Source: Hyphomicrobiaceae bacterium (GTDB taxonomy: Bacteria; Pseudomonadota; Alphaproteobacteria; Rhizobiales; Hyphomicrobiaceae). Taken from it: a stretch of DNA of 64,000 nucleotides. Position numbers and translations under genes: made by a program. The DNA lies in NCBI GenBank assembly GCA_020442165.1, contig JAGRKV010000045.1, forward strand, positions 62,001-126,000, given 5' to 3'. This document shows positions 19,149 to 28,036 of the stretch, piece by piece; position 1 is the first letter of the stretch; every line of letters begins with the position of its first letter. The notes beneath the pieces are model-generated. The model was not told the DNA's origin and made no database searches. It worked only from the letters and a program-made list of their open reading frames with translations.

Positions 19149-19502
19149 TCATCTCATGATGTAGGCGAAAGAGGCCACCGCCAAGCCAAGGCCCACATAC
19201 CACAATGCCGCGTAGCCTGCGAAGAGCGAGGCCAGCACCGGAGCGTTGCGGCGCGATATGATCGGGTGCATCTGCTGTTCCTGCTTGATGCGGGCAGAGC
19301 TGCGCTTTTCTGGACCCCAGGAGATGCGCACGAAGAACCAGATGAACGACAAGCGTAGGTCGCTGATCTCGCTGTTGCTGGGGGTTGCCGTCCGCTCCAG
19401 CACTCGCTCGATCTCTCGATTCTGGTCCTCTGAGAAGGTGGCTGCCACGTCGGGGGACAGTTCACGCCAGAAGCGATCAGCGGCAATACAAACTTCACTC
19501 AT
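19149..19502 (-). CDS. Small protein with one C-terminal membrane helix
   Basis: The 117-residue product begins MSEVCIAADRFWRELSPDVAATF with AGAGG 8 bases before the ATG. The middle is charged (QNREIERVLERTATPSNSEISDLRLSF) and the end has a hydrophobic stretch (VLASLFAGYAALWYVGLGLAVASFAYIM) of about 28 residues, so it should be a tail-anchored membrane protein or a hairpin. No family is recognised. It is convergent with the DUF3775 gene. Confidence 0.62.
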   Translation of the reverse strand: MSEVCIAADRFWRELSPDVAATFSEDQNREIERVLERTATPSNSEISDLRLSFIWFFVRISWGPEKRSSARIKQEQQMHPIISRRNAPVLASLFAGYAALWYVGLGLAVASFAYIMR

Positions 19503-19724
19503 ACCAAGGCCTCTTGCCGAATTGTGGCGCCGCGACAGCGGTGATTTTTCGCCGGAATAGCAAGCGAGCCTGACAGCAAATATTTACGATCACGCTAACG
19601 CGATCAGCCATCTGATATGGTTAATCAATCATGACGGCATGACATTGCGGAAGCACTGCGGGGAAGCTCCGCGCCTTCGTTGTCATCACGTGAGAATGGA
19701 TCCACCCCTGCCCTGCACGCGATC

Positions 19725-20276
19725 TCATCCCAGCGCGGCAAGCACCTCGGCGGCGTGCGTATGAGGCGGGTAGACGGGATAGATGCAGCGCGTGATGCGT
19801 CCATCGATGGCCAACAATGTCAGACGCTTCAGGTAGATGCTGCCGCCGGTTTCAAAGCGTGGCAGCCGCAGCGCATCGGAAAGGCGCAATGCCATGTCTG
19901 ACAGCAGCGGATAGGTGATCGCTGCCCGGCGGGCAAATGCTTCCTGCTCGGCAACGGCCTGGGAGCTGAGCCCGAACACCTTGGCGCTCCTCACCGCGAA
20001 CATGGGCATCAGGTCGCGGAAACCTTCTGCTTCTGGCGTCGAACCATGCGCACCGGGGATGTCGTCCCAACCGGGAGGGTTTGGCACACCTGGAGCCCCG
20101 GTGAAGGGATAGACGAACACCACGATACGTCCTTTCAACATGGACAGGTCGATGTCCACGCCTGCCGAAGATGGCAGCGCGACCTGCGGCAACAGTGTGC
20201 CTACGGTGAGGTGCGAAGCGGCACCGTCATCAAGGGGCGATGGCCATGGCCACATGCTGCTGCCGGTTACGTTCAT
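19725..20276 (-). CDS. Peroxiredoxin (AhpC/TSA)-like protein lacking the peroxidatic cysteine
   Basis: From the ATG at 20276 (AAGGA upstream) the product has 183 residues with a thioredoxin-like, AhpC/TSA-type layout: HLTVGTLLPQVALPSSAGVDIDLS, then VVFVYPFTGAPGVPNPPGWDDIPGA, then KVFGLSSQ and FARRAAITYPLLSD. Relatives carry GCTPQxC after the GWDxIPGA block, the first Cys being peroxidatic. Here the segment is GSTPEAEGFRD, so both cysteines are absent. The only cysteine is near the C-terminus (TRCIYPVYPP). The fold is clear but peroxide reduction is unlikely; a binding or scaffolding role is inferred. The sequence has no frameshift or stop, so it is not an evident pseudogene. Confidence 0.8.
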   Translation of the reverse strand: MNVTGSSMWPWPSPLDDGAASHLTVGTLLPQVALPSSAGVDIDLSMLKGRIVVFVYPFTGAPGVPNPPGWDDIPGAHGSTPEAEGFRDLMPMFAVRSAKVFGLSSQAVAEQEAFARRAAITYPLLSDMALRLSDALRLPRFETGGSIYLKRLTLLAIDGRITRCIYPVYPPHTHAAEVLAALG

Positions 20277-20480
20277 TCGGGTTCCTTCGTGGTTTGATCG
20301 AAGAGCATTGGCGAACATCACGCCTCGAATGCGCGCAGACCAGATTGAGGTGAATTGGCAGAAAGAACCCAGCGGCGCATACGGCTTGGCTTCAAGAAAT
20401 TTCCTGAGCGGCTGGACTTGAACCTCACGCGGTTTGAGAGCGACGAACGATACAGTCAGCGCTCGAAGGAGACAAATCAG

Positions 20481-20780
20481 ATGAGAACGGGCCAGATGAA
20501 AGCCGGCATGCCTATCCTCGCCTTTGCCTGTTTCGTCGCCGGTCTGTTCATTGCCGGACAGGGCACGTCGCACGCGACCGTTTATGACCAATGCCTGCAA
20601 GGGCACACTTATCAAGCTTCGCGATACAGCAGGTGTCTGGCGGCGGCTGAAACAGCGTATAGGCTCTGCATTGCCTCGGGGCGATTGCCCATTCTTTGCA
20701 GCAGAAGGCTCGCGCGAACCAAGTCCAGCTGCCGCAGCCGGATCTGCACGATCTCGGCGCCTGTGCGGCGGCGGCGCTGA
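20481..20780 (+). CDS. Small secreted cysteine-rich protein
   Basis: The ATG at 20481 follows AAGGAG and opens a 99-residue product with a signal peptide (MPILAFACFVAGLFIAGQGTSHA) and a short mature part with six cysteines spaced 10-14 residues apart in its first half (YDQCLQGHTYQ, YSRCLAAAETAYRLC, LPILCSRRL, SCRSRIC). The end is very basic. No family is recognised. The cysteine pattern suggests disulfides in the periplasm. Divergent from the peroxiredoxin-like gene, with about 200 bases between for both promoters. Confidence 0.6.
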   Translation: MRTGQMKAGMPILAFACFVAGLFIAGQGTSHATVYDQCLQGHTYQASRYSRCLAAAETAYRLCIASGRLPILCSRRLARTKSSCRSRICTISAPVRRRR

Positions 20781-20824
20781 GCGCCAGGTGGTGAGAGCCT
20801 GGCCGGTTGGGATCGAGACGTGAC

Positions 20825-21301
20825 TTACCCCTTTTCGCGCATCAACCGTGCCTTCTGCCGGTTCCAGTCGCGTTTGGCGGCATCCTCGCGCTTGTCGTGC
20901 AGCTTCTTGCCCTCGGCGAGCGCGAGCCTCAACTTGGCGCGGCCCTTGGCGTTGAAGTAGATCGACAACGGTACGAGCGTCATACCCTTGCGGTCGATTG
21001 CAATCGCAAGCTTGTGCAGCTCGCGCTTGGAGATGAGCAGCTTTCGCTTGCGGCGCGGCTCATGCTGGAAGAAAGGGCCGGCTTCGGGATACTCGGCGAT
21101 ATAGGCGTTGATGAGCCACAGCTCGCCTTCTTCCACCGAGGCATAGCTCTCGGCGATGTTGGCCTGGCCCTTACGAAGCGATTTGACCTCCGTGCCGGTC
21201 AGCACAAGACCCGCCTCGATGTCCTCGCCAATGCGGAATTCGAAGCGCGCCTTGCGATTTTCGGCAATGCGTTTGCGGCCGTCGTCCTTGGCAGCGGCCA
21301 T
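20825..21301 (-). CDS. smpB: SsrA-binding protein SmpB
   Basis: SmpB binds tmRNA and brings it to stalled ribosomes for trans-translation. The 158-residue protein shows [53 protein letters not shown] and a basic C-terminal tail ([16 protein letters not shown]) that mimics an anticodon stem region. Length is standard. dapA lies 40 bases upstream on the same strand, a pairing common in Hyphomicrobiales. Confidence 0.97.
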   Translation of the reverse strand: MAAAKDDGRKRIAENRKARFEFRIGEDIEAGLVLTGTEVKSLRKGQANIAESYASVEEGELWLINAYIAEYPEAGPFFQHEPRRKRKLLISKRELHKLAIAIDRKGMTLVPLSIYFNAKGRAKLRLALAEGKKLHDKREDAAKRDWNRQKARLMREKG

Positions 21302-21341
21302 CGGCCCTGATCCTCAATCCTGTTTCGCGCTGGAGTTCAGC

Positions 21342-22235
21342 CTATTCGGCCGCCTTGGCGGCATCAATGAGGCCAGCTTTGGCCATCGCGGCATCGACGA
21401 CGCGCTTGGTTTCCTCGGAGACCGGCACCATCGGCAGGCGCGCTTCCGCCGTGCACAGGCCCAGCCGCGAGACGGCATACTTGACCGGTCCGGGATTGGT
21501 TTCGACAAACATCGCATCGAAGAGCGGCATTAGTCGGTCCTGCAGGGAGAGTGCCGTCTTGAAGTCACCCTTGAGGCAGGCGTTCTGGAACTGCGAGCAC
21601 AGCCGGGGCGCGACGTTGGACGCAACGGAGATGCAGCCATGGCCGCCATGGGCCATGAAGCCCAGCGCCGTGGCGTCCTCGCCGGAGAGCTGGCAGAACT
21701 CCGTTCCCATCGCCTGGCGCTGCTGGGTTACGCGCGCCAGATTGGCCGTCGCATCCTTGACGCCGACGATGTTCTTCAACTCGTAAAGCCGCGCCATCGT
21801 GGCAACCGACATATCGACCACCGAACGGCCGGGAATGTTGTAGATAATGATCGGCGTCTTGACCGCGTCGTTGATCGCCTTGAAGTGCTGATAGAGCCCT
21901 TCCTGGGTTGGCTTATTGTAATAAGGCGTGACAATCAGAAGCGCGCTGGCGCCAGCCTTCTCCGCGTGCAGCGAAAGCTCGACCGCCTCGGCCGTGGAGT
22001 TAGATCCTGTCCCCGCGATCACCGGCACGCGGCCCGCTGCCACATCGATCGCGATCTCGATGACGCGCTTGTGTTCATCATGGTCAAGCGTGGGGCTTTC
22101 GCCGGTGGTGCCGACGGGAACGAGGCCATGCGTGCCTTCCCGGATCTGCCAGTCGACGATTTCGGAAAATGCCTTCTCGTCGACCGCACCGTCACGGAAT
22201 GGCGTTATAAGCGCGGTGAAAGAGCCCTTGAACAT
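21342..22235 (-). CDS. dapA: 4-hydroxy-tetrahydrodipicolinate synthase
   Basis: DapA condenses pyruvate with aspartate semialdehyde, the first committed step to lysine and meso-diaminopimelate for peptidoglycan. The 297-residue TIM-barrel protein has [43 protein letters not shown], the catalytic Tyr in [10 protein letters not shown] and the Schiff-base lysine in [15 protein letters not shown] precedes the ATG. dapA-smpB are probably one transcript. Confidence 0.96.
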   Translation of the reverse strand: MFKGSFTALITPFRDGAVDEKAFSEIVDWQIREGTHGLVPVGTTGESPTLDHDEHKRVIEIAIDVAAGRVPVIAGTGSNSTAEAVELSLHAEKAGASALLIVTPYYNKPTQEGLYQHFKAINDAVKTPIIIYNIPGRSVVDMSVATMARLYELKNIVGVKDATANLARVTQQRQAMGTEFCQLSGEDATALGFMAHGGHGCISVASNVAPRLCSQFQNACLKGDFKTALSLQDRLMPLFDAMFVETNPGPVKYAVSRLGLCTAEARLPMVPVSEETKRVVDAAMAKAGLIDAAKAAE

Positions 22236-22511
22236 GGTGAAATCCTGTTTCTCGCCGTCGGGACCGTCCGTGGCTCACGGCACGCGGACGCCGGTGGCGA
22301 TCCTTGGTTGTTGTTCATTCTTGCCTTCGTGTCGCCCAACTGACTGCGGACTGAAAGGCTGTTGGCGACCCTGGCTTGACCATCCCCGTGTGGCCGCTAC
22401 CCTCCGCGCGGCACGCCGGGAACGGACTGGCCTGCTGTTTGCGGGCGACATTAGGCGCTCGTTCACGCGCCCGCAAGCCGGGCCTGCCGGGCAGCACCAG
22501 GAAGGTTATTG

Positions 22512-24788
22512 ATGAATCCGGCATCCTTGCCCATTTCGTGTCTGGCCGCGCGCCAAAACGGCTGCCGCCGACATTTGCGGAACCGATTGTGGGGGCAGGT
22601 ATTCGCCGCCATGGCGGCTGCAGCGCTTGCCGGCCTCGCCACCCTTCCCGCCCTTGCCCAGGTGCCGCCACCTGGTGCCAACCCGGCCCGGAGCAGCAGC
22701 GCGGCTGTCCGGGTGGTTTCGCCGCCCCTGCCCGCCCCGATGCCCGACGAACCGGGCAAGCGATTCGCCCCGCGTCCGGTCAATCCCAGCGAGATCGAGA
22801 TCGGTTACCGCAAGCGAGCGGATGAGCTGATCGCGCCGATCCTGAAACATGACACCAGTGAAGATGACCTCGCCAAAGTGAGGGAGACGTTCTCGGCGGT
22901 GGCAAAGGGCGGCTTCGACTCGGCCAGGGCAATCGCGCGCGGCATCTCCGACAGCACGGCGCAAAAGCTCGTTGCCTGGTATCTGCTCGTCAGCGGGGTT
23001 GGCGAGGCAGAGGGGTATCGGCGCTTCCTGCAAGACAACCCCGCATGGCCGCGACGCGGGTTCATGATCCAGCGCATGGAAGAAGCCCTGTTCACGCAGG
23101 GCGGCAAGGCCGATGAAATCCGGTCCTTCTTCCCCGATGGCAAGCCCGAGACAGCGATCGGCGAAGCAGCACTGGCATCGGCATACCTGGCAACCGGCGA
23201 TAAGGACAAGGCGCGGGCGCTTGCCGCCAAGGCCTGGCGCGACGGCGACATCCCATCGACGCTGGAAACGGGTTTCATCGAACGCTTTGGCCCGTTGCTG
23301 ACACCGGCGGATCATCGCTGGCGGCTCGACCGGTTCCTGCTCTCGGATCGCCGCTGGTCGTCCAGCCGCAAGCAGCAAGCCACCTACATCCGCCGCATCA
23401 TCGCGTTGTTGCCTGAGGCGGAAAAGAAGAAGGCGGACGCGCGCCTTGCCGTCTACATGCGCTCTTCGTCAGCGGCCAAGCTGATGGATGAGCTGCCGCA
23501 TGATGACACCGCGGACTGGGGGCTTGCCTTCCAACGTGTTCAACTTCTCAGGCGCAACGACCGTTCGACGGAGGCGGTTAAGATCCTTCTTTCGGCGCCG
23601 ACTGATCCCACACTCATCGTCAGCCCTGACGACTGGTGGGATGAGCGGCGCGCCAATGCCTACGATGCACTGGAAAGCGACAACTTCAAGCTTGCATACG
23701 AACTGGTGCGCGAAGCGGGTCCGCTCAGCGTCAACCCGCTCAAGGAACAGCGCTTCATGGCCGGGTGGATTGCCATGCGCTACTTGAAGGACGCCGGCCG
23801 CGCGCTCCAGCACTTCAAGGACATGCGCGAGGTGGCCGATGGTCCCATGAGCCGTTCCAAGGGTGACTACTGGATCGGGCGGGCGCTCGAAGCGCTTGGC
23901 CGGGCTGAAGAAGCGCGCGGGTATTACGACCGCGCGACTCGCGAGCGCGACACCTTTCATGGCCTGCTGGCGCAACAGCGCCTGAAGCCCGGCCGGCAAA
24001 CGATCGAGATCGGCGCGCCCGCATTGCCGACAGCCGCGGAAGTCGAGAGCCTCCACAAGCTCGATTCCCTACGGGCGGCGGTTATCGCCCACGAGGCAAA
24101 GCTCGGCGGAAACATCGTGCGGCCGTTTCTCGCCAATGCGCGTGTCGTGCAGGCGAGCGAGGCGTGGTCGGGCCTCATCGCGCATCTGGCCGACGCCTTG
24201 GGTGACACGCAGATGTCCTTGCGCATCGCCAAATCGGCGCTGGCGGACGGGCATAACCTGCTCATCTATTCCTATCCGACAAGTGCCTTTCCCGCCTATC
24301 GCCCCTTGCGCGATCCGCCGGAACCCGCCTTCCTCCTGGGCATTGCCCGGCAGGAGACCGAGTTCAATACGCAGATCGTCTCGGGTGCCGGCGCTCGCGG
24401 CCTATTGCAGGTGATGCCGGTGACTGCGCGACATGTCTGCCGTGACCACAAGATCAAGTGCGATATTGCCAGGCTGCTGTCGGACAAGGTCTACAACACC
24501 ATGATCGGCTCGGCCTACATCGGCGACCGCATGGCCGAGTTCGATGGCAACTACGTGCTGACCCTAGCGGGCTATAACGCGGGGCCGGGCCGCGCACGCC
24601 AGTGGATGCGCGCTTTTGGCGATCCGCGCAGCTCCAAGCTCGATGCCGTCGACTGGATCGAACGGATACCTTTCCAGGAGACGCGCGAGTACGTCGCCAA
24701 GGTTCTTTCCAACATTCAGATCTACCGCGCGCGCGTGGGCGACCAGCCCGCCTTGCGGCTTGATGAGGACCTCGGGCGGACACGTTGA
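22512..24788 (+). CDS. slt: Soluble lytic murein transglycosylase
   Basis: The 758-residue protein matches Slt70-type lytic transglycosylases, which cleave the MurNAc-GlcNAc bond to give 1,6-anhydro ends. An N-terminal signal segment (FAAMAAAALAGLATLPALAQ) is followed by a long alpha-superhelical region with TPR-like repeats, and the SLT domain at about residues 605-720 with the catalytic Glu in GIARQETEFN, GARGLLQVMPVTA and LTLAGYNAGPGRARQW. An AGGAAGG box precedes the ATG at 22512; a TTG codon sits immediately before it. It is divergent from dapA with about 275 bases between. Confidence 0.95.
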   Translation: MNPASLPISCLAARQNGCRRHLRNRLWGQVFAAMAAAALAGLATLPALAQVPPPGANPARSSSAAVRVVSPPLPAPMPDEPGKRFAPRPVNPSEIEIGYRKRADELIAPILKHDTSEDDLAKVRETFSAVAKGGFDSARAIARGISDSTAQKLVAWYLLVSGVGEAEGYRRFLQDNPAWPRRGFMIQRMEEALFTQGGKADEIRSFFPDGKPETAIGEAALASAYLATGDKDKARALAAKAWRDGDIPSTLETGFIERFGPLLTPADHRWRLDRFLLSDRRWSSSRKQQATYIRRIIALLPEAEKKKADARLAVYMRSSSAAKLMDELPHDDTADWGLAFQRVQLLRRNDRSTEAVKILLSAPTDPTLIVSPDDWWDERRANAYDALESDNFKLAYELVREAGPLSVNPLKEQRFMAGWIAMRYLKDAGRALQHFKDMREVADGPMSRSKGDYWIGRALEALGRAEEARGYYDRATRERDTFHGLLAQQRLKPGRQTIEIGAPALPTAAEVESLHKLDSLRAAVIAHEAKLGGNIVRPFLANARVVQASEAWSGLIAHLADALGDTQMSLRIAKSALADGHNLLIYSYPTSAFPAYRPLRDPPEPAFLLGIARQETEFNTQIVSGAGARGLLQVMPVTARHVCRDHKIKCDIARLLSDKVYNTMIGSAYIGDRMAEFDGNYVLTLAGYNAGPGRARQWMRAFGDPRSSKLDAVDWIERIPFQETREYVAKVLSNIQIYRARVGDQPALRLDEDLGRTR

Positions 24789-24923
24789 ACCGCCTGATCG
24801 TGCGCGTCTTCACAGCCGGGCCAACGTGCTCTAGCCTTGCGCGCAGAATCGCGGGCCGGTTCTTGCAAACCTGTGATGAGGGCAGGGGCAGCTGCGGGCC
24901 CATGGTCCAACAAGGGGGTGCGC

Positions 24924-25826
24924 ATGCAGGCCGATGCGGCGAAGGATTACCCATTCGAGGAAATCCGCTTCACGACACGCGACGGGCTTCGCCTTTATGG
25001 TCGCCGCTATCGTGCCCATAAGGACATGGGCCGGCGTCCGGTATTGTGCCTTGCCGGATTGACGCGCAACAGCCGGGACTTCCACGATATAGCAACCGCG
25101 CTGAGCCAGCACGCCGATGCCCCGCGTGACGTCTTTACGCTCGACTCGCGCGGTCGTGGCGGTTCCGATCACGATGCCGATTGGCGCAACTATTCGGTGC
25201 CTGTCGAGATGCAGGATGCGCTCGACTTCATGGCCCGTTCCGAGCTTGCGGACGTGGCGATCATCGGGACGTCGCGCGGCGGTCTACTAGCCATGGTCAT
25301 GGGGGCAGCACGTCCGACGGCCATCGGTGCCGTCGTGCTCAACGATATCGGGCCGGTGATCGAGACAGAAGGTCTGCTCAGGATCGCGGGTTACGTCGGA
25401 CGGACGCCGCCGCCTTCCAGCTGGACCCACGCGGGCGAGCTTTCCGCGCAGATCTATCAGCGGCAATTCCCCGGCATATCAGCCGAGCGCTGGCAGCAGC
25501 TCGCGCGGCAGTGGTTCAACGATGAAGGCGGGCGTCCTGTCGCGTCCTATGACGCCAAACTTTCCCGCGCTCTCTCCGTCCTCGACGGTCCCATGCCGAC
25601 GCTTTGGCCGCAGTTCGCCACACTCAACCGGGTTCCCGTGATGGTCATTCGCGGCGCCAATTCCGACCTGCTTTCCGATGCCACGGTCGAGGAAATGGGG
25701 CGGCGGCATCCAGCGCTTGCAAAGCATGTTGTGGCGGGCGAGGGCCACGCACCGTTGTTGCAGGATACGCCCACCGTTGCCGCAGTTGCGCGTTTCCTCG
25801 ACATGGCGGATCTGACGCGGCACTGA
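24924..25826 (+). CDS. Alpha/beta hydrolase
   Basis: The 300-residue product is an alpha/beta-hydrolase-fold enzyme: RPVLCLAGLTRNSRDFHDIA (oxyanion region), DSRGRGGSDHD, the nucleophile elbow IGTSRGG (Ser in G-x-S-x-G), an acid in VIRGANSDLLSD, and the catalytic His in GEGHAPLLQD. A cap region lies between. The start ATG at 24924 has AAGGGGG upstream and begins MQADAAKDYPFEEIRF; the longer frame from 24837 lacks family similarity. The substrate is not predictable; esterase, lactonase or C-C hydrolase are all possible. Confidence 0.9.
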   Translation: MQADAAKDYPFEEIRFTTRDGLRLYGRRYRAHKDMGRRPVLCLAGLTRNSRDFHDIATALSQHADAPRDVFTLDSRGRGGSDHDADWRNYSVPVEMQDALDFMARSELADVAIIGTSRGGLLAMVMGAARPTAIGAVVLNDIGPVIETEGLLRIAGYVGRTPPPSSWTHAGELSAQIYQRQFPGISAERWQQLARQWFNDEGGRPVASYDAKLSRALSVLDGPMPTLWPQFATLNRVPVMVIRGANSDLLSDATVEEMGRRHPALAKHVVAGEGHAPLLQDTPTVAAVARFLDMADLTRH

Positions 25827-25870
25827 CGCTGCGTTCAACGGCTCAGCAAAATGGGCCGCCTGCACCGGCG

Positions 25871-27847
25871 TTAATTCAACTCGCCGCGGTCGACCCTGCG
25901 GGAGAACTCGGTGTTGCCGCCAGCGGAAAGGATGCGCGCCTGTTCCACCCAGTTCTCACGCTCGATACGGCCACGGAAATCGAGCGCATCGCTGACTGAA
26001 TTGATGTCGTCAACCGTCCAGTTGGCGATCTGATCGTAGGCCGTTACGCCAAGCGAATTGAGCTTCTTCTCAATCAGAACGCCGATGCCGCGAATCCGCT
26101 TCAGGTCATCGATCGCCGCCGCTGTCCGTTCCCCGGGCATGTGCGTGCGTTCACCCAGGTTCGGCTTCAGGGCCTCGGAACGCACGGAGCGCAATCCGGC
26201 CATGTCGCTGCGGACGATACTTCCTGAGCGCTGCTGCTTGTCGCGAATGGCGTCGGACAAGCGCGACGGACGCATGCCGTGCTGTCCACCCCCGGCGGAA
26301 GCGGCCGCAGCGGCAGCACCAGCAGCACTTGCCATTCCGGGCGCTGATCCAGACGTGCCGGTATCGCGCTGGCGGGCAAAGAACGTGCTGCGTCCGCTGG
26401 CGAGAACCTGGGCTTGCTCGATCCAGTTCTCGCGGCTGACGCGACCTGGAGCATCGAGCATGAGTTCGATCAGCTTGACCTCATCGCTCGACCACCGAGC
26501 GATTTCGCTGTAGGTGGCCACGCCCGCTTCGGCGAGCGTACGCTCCGCTGCTGCATCGATGCCGCGGATGCGCTGAAGCGGCTCGCCAGACGCCGCTGGT
26601 GCGGCTGGCGCCGTTGGCGTTTCCGGCGCTTGCGGTGGCGGCGGTGTAACAGCTGCAGTGGGCGCAGGTGGCGCTGGCGCCTGGACCGCGATGGGCGTGA
26701 TCTTGGCCGCGGGTGGCCGTGGTACGTGCGGGGGCCTACCCGATGCGGCGATGCCGCGACTTGCGGAGGCAGCAGCAGCGGCGATGGCAGCAGCAGCAGC
26801 AGACGCAGCGGCCGCTGGCGGCGGTGAAACGTAAGCGGGCGCGGGTCTGGGCTGAGGAGGCGCGTTGCCGACTATGTGCATGGGGCCGCGCGGCGGAGTT
26901 GCCTTCGCGGTCGGCTTGCTTGACGACGTTTCGCCACGCAAGCGGCGGCGTGCGTGGTCAGTCAATGCGCCACCGGCGAGCAGCGCGGCCTGTTCGATCC
27001 AATTCTCATGCTCGACACGATGCTCGGCGGCAAAGACGCGGTTCGCCGCCGCAACGTCGACAGAGCGCCAGTTGGCGATATCGCGATAACGCCAAATCCC
27101 CTGGCTGTTGAGGAGGCGTTCTGTCTGTTCGTCGATACCGCGAATAAGTTTCAGGTCCTGGCGATCGGACGGAACGAGCGGTGCGGTTCGCACTTCTGCG
27201 GTCACACCCGACGCCCCAGCAGAAGCTCCCGCCAGCGGCAATTGCTGCGGTGGAGATTGCGCGGGCGGGCGTTGAGGTGGCGGCGGTTCCACGGGCACAA
27301 GCGGCTGGGCTTCGGCATGGCTCCGATGGCGTGCTGCAATCGTCATCGCTGCCGCGGCCGCTGCGGCTGCGGCGGCGACGGCGTCGTCGGTCTCGCGCAC
27401 TGCGGATTCATCGGGTGGCGGCAGTACGCTTGCGGCTTCCGTCACGACGGGCGGCGCGGTCACTTCGGAGTGGGGAGCAGGCGGATCTTCAATCTGTGCC
27501 TTCTCGAGGGCTTCATTCTCGCTTACGACTGTTGTTTCAGCTGACGCGACGGACTGCCTATCGGTCAACGTGCCGGCGCCCGACAGTGCGCGCTCGAAGC
27601 GAGTAGCATCCGACATGCCGTCAGGCGGGGCGACGTATTCTATGCGCGGCTGCACGGGAATGGGTTCCGCCAACGGTACGCGAACGGCGGTATCGCCTGG
27701 AGCGTACACAACTGCGGGCGCAGTCTTCTCGGCGGCAGAAATTTCGACCGGGGTGTAGAACGTGCGACGCCACCAGCAGCCGAGGAACGCGCCGAGAAAA
27801 TATGCGGCGGCCATCAGCAAAAACGCCTGGAGCAGCATGAACGTCAT
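25871..27847 (-). CDS. Membrane-anchored protein with three helix-hairpin-helix-like domains
   Basis: From the ATG at 27847 (AAGGAG upstream) the product has 658 residues. Residues 1-25 form a single membrane anchor (MLLQAFLLMAAAYFLGAFLGCWW). Long linkers rich in Ala and Pro separate three copies of a roughly 65-residue domain at about 232-303, 424-490 and 581-658. Each copy reads IRGI...LL..G...Y..IA.W...D......VFxxxxRxxxENWIEQA..LA.G. This is the flap-endonuclease-like helix-hairpin-helix seen as a C-terminal extension in some alphaproteobacterial NuoE proteins. Function here is unknown; binding of nucleic acid or protein is inferred from the HhH type. The alanine tracts are coded by GCN repeats that could vary in length. 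Confidence 0.85.
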   Translation of the reverse strand: MTFMLLQAFLLMAAAYFLGAFLGCWWRRTFYTPVEISAAEKTAPAVVYAPGDTAVRVPLAEPIPVQPRIEYVAPPDGMSDATRFERALSGAGTLTDRQSVASAETTVVSENEALEKAQIEDPPAPHSEVTAPPVVTEAASVLPPPDESAVRETDDAVAAAAAAAAAAMTIAARHRSHAEAQPLVPVEPPPPQRPPAQSPPQQLPLAGASAGASGVTAEVRTAPLVPSDRQDLKLIRGIDEQTERLLNSQGIWRYRDIANWRSVDVAAANRVFAAEHRVEHENWIEQAALLAGGALTDHARRRLRGETSSSKPTAKATPPRGPMHIVGNAPPQPRPAPAYVSPPPAAAASAAAAAIAAAAASASRGIAASGRPPHVPRPPAAKITPIAVQAPAPPAPTAAVTPPPPQAPETPTAPAAPAASGEPLQRIRGIDAAAERTLAEAGVATYSEIARWSSDEVKLIELMLDAPGRVSRENWIEQAQVLASGRSTFFARQRDTGTSGSAPGMASAAGAAAAAASAGGGQHGMRPSRLSDAIRDKQQRSGSIVRSDMAGLRSVRSEALKPNLGERTHMPGERTAAAIDDLKRIRGIGVLIEKKLNSLGVTAYDQIANWTVDDINSVSDALDFRGRIERENWVEQARILSAGGNTEFSRRVDRGELN

Positions 27848-27896
27848 CGTGAATACTCCTTGCCGCACGGGCGGCACTACGCGGGGTGTCCGGCGA

Positions 27897-28007
27897 TCAA
27901 TCCTCGGTGTGTCGGCTACAGGTCAGCCAGCCCATCGCTATGCCGATGAGAAAGGCAACGACCAGGTACCAAAACAGCTTCACAAACAAATAATCCATGG
28001 AACTCAT
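27897..28007 (-). CDS. Mini membrane protein (36 residues; 33 from the inner start)
   Basis: A short frame between the HhH-domain gene and the OmpA gene encodes MSSMDYLFVKLFWYLVVA followed by FLIGIAMGWLTCSRHTED and a stop. It is one hydrophobic helix with a short basic/acidic end and one cysteine. Two starts are possible: ATG at 28007, or the inner ATG at 27998, which is about 10 bases after an AGGGG box and is therefore better placed. It lies 29 bases after the ompA-like stop and 49 bases before the HhH start, in the same direction, so all three genes should share a transcript. Single-helix proteins of this size often serve as partners of larger membrane proteins; that role is inferred here. 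Confidence 0.72.
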   Translation of the reverse strand: MSSMDYLFVKLFWYLVVAFLIGIAMGWLTCSRHTED

Positions 28008-28036
28008 CCCCTGGCGGCACGGAGCCGGACCTGCTC

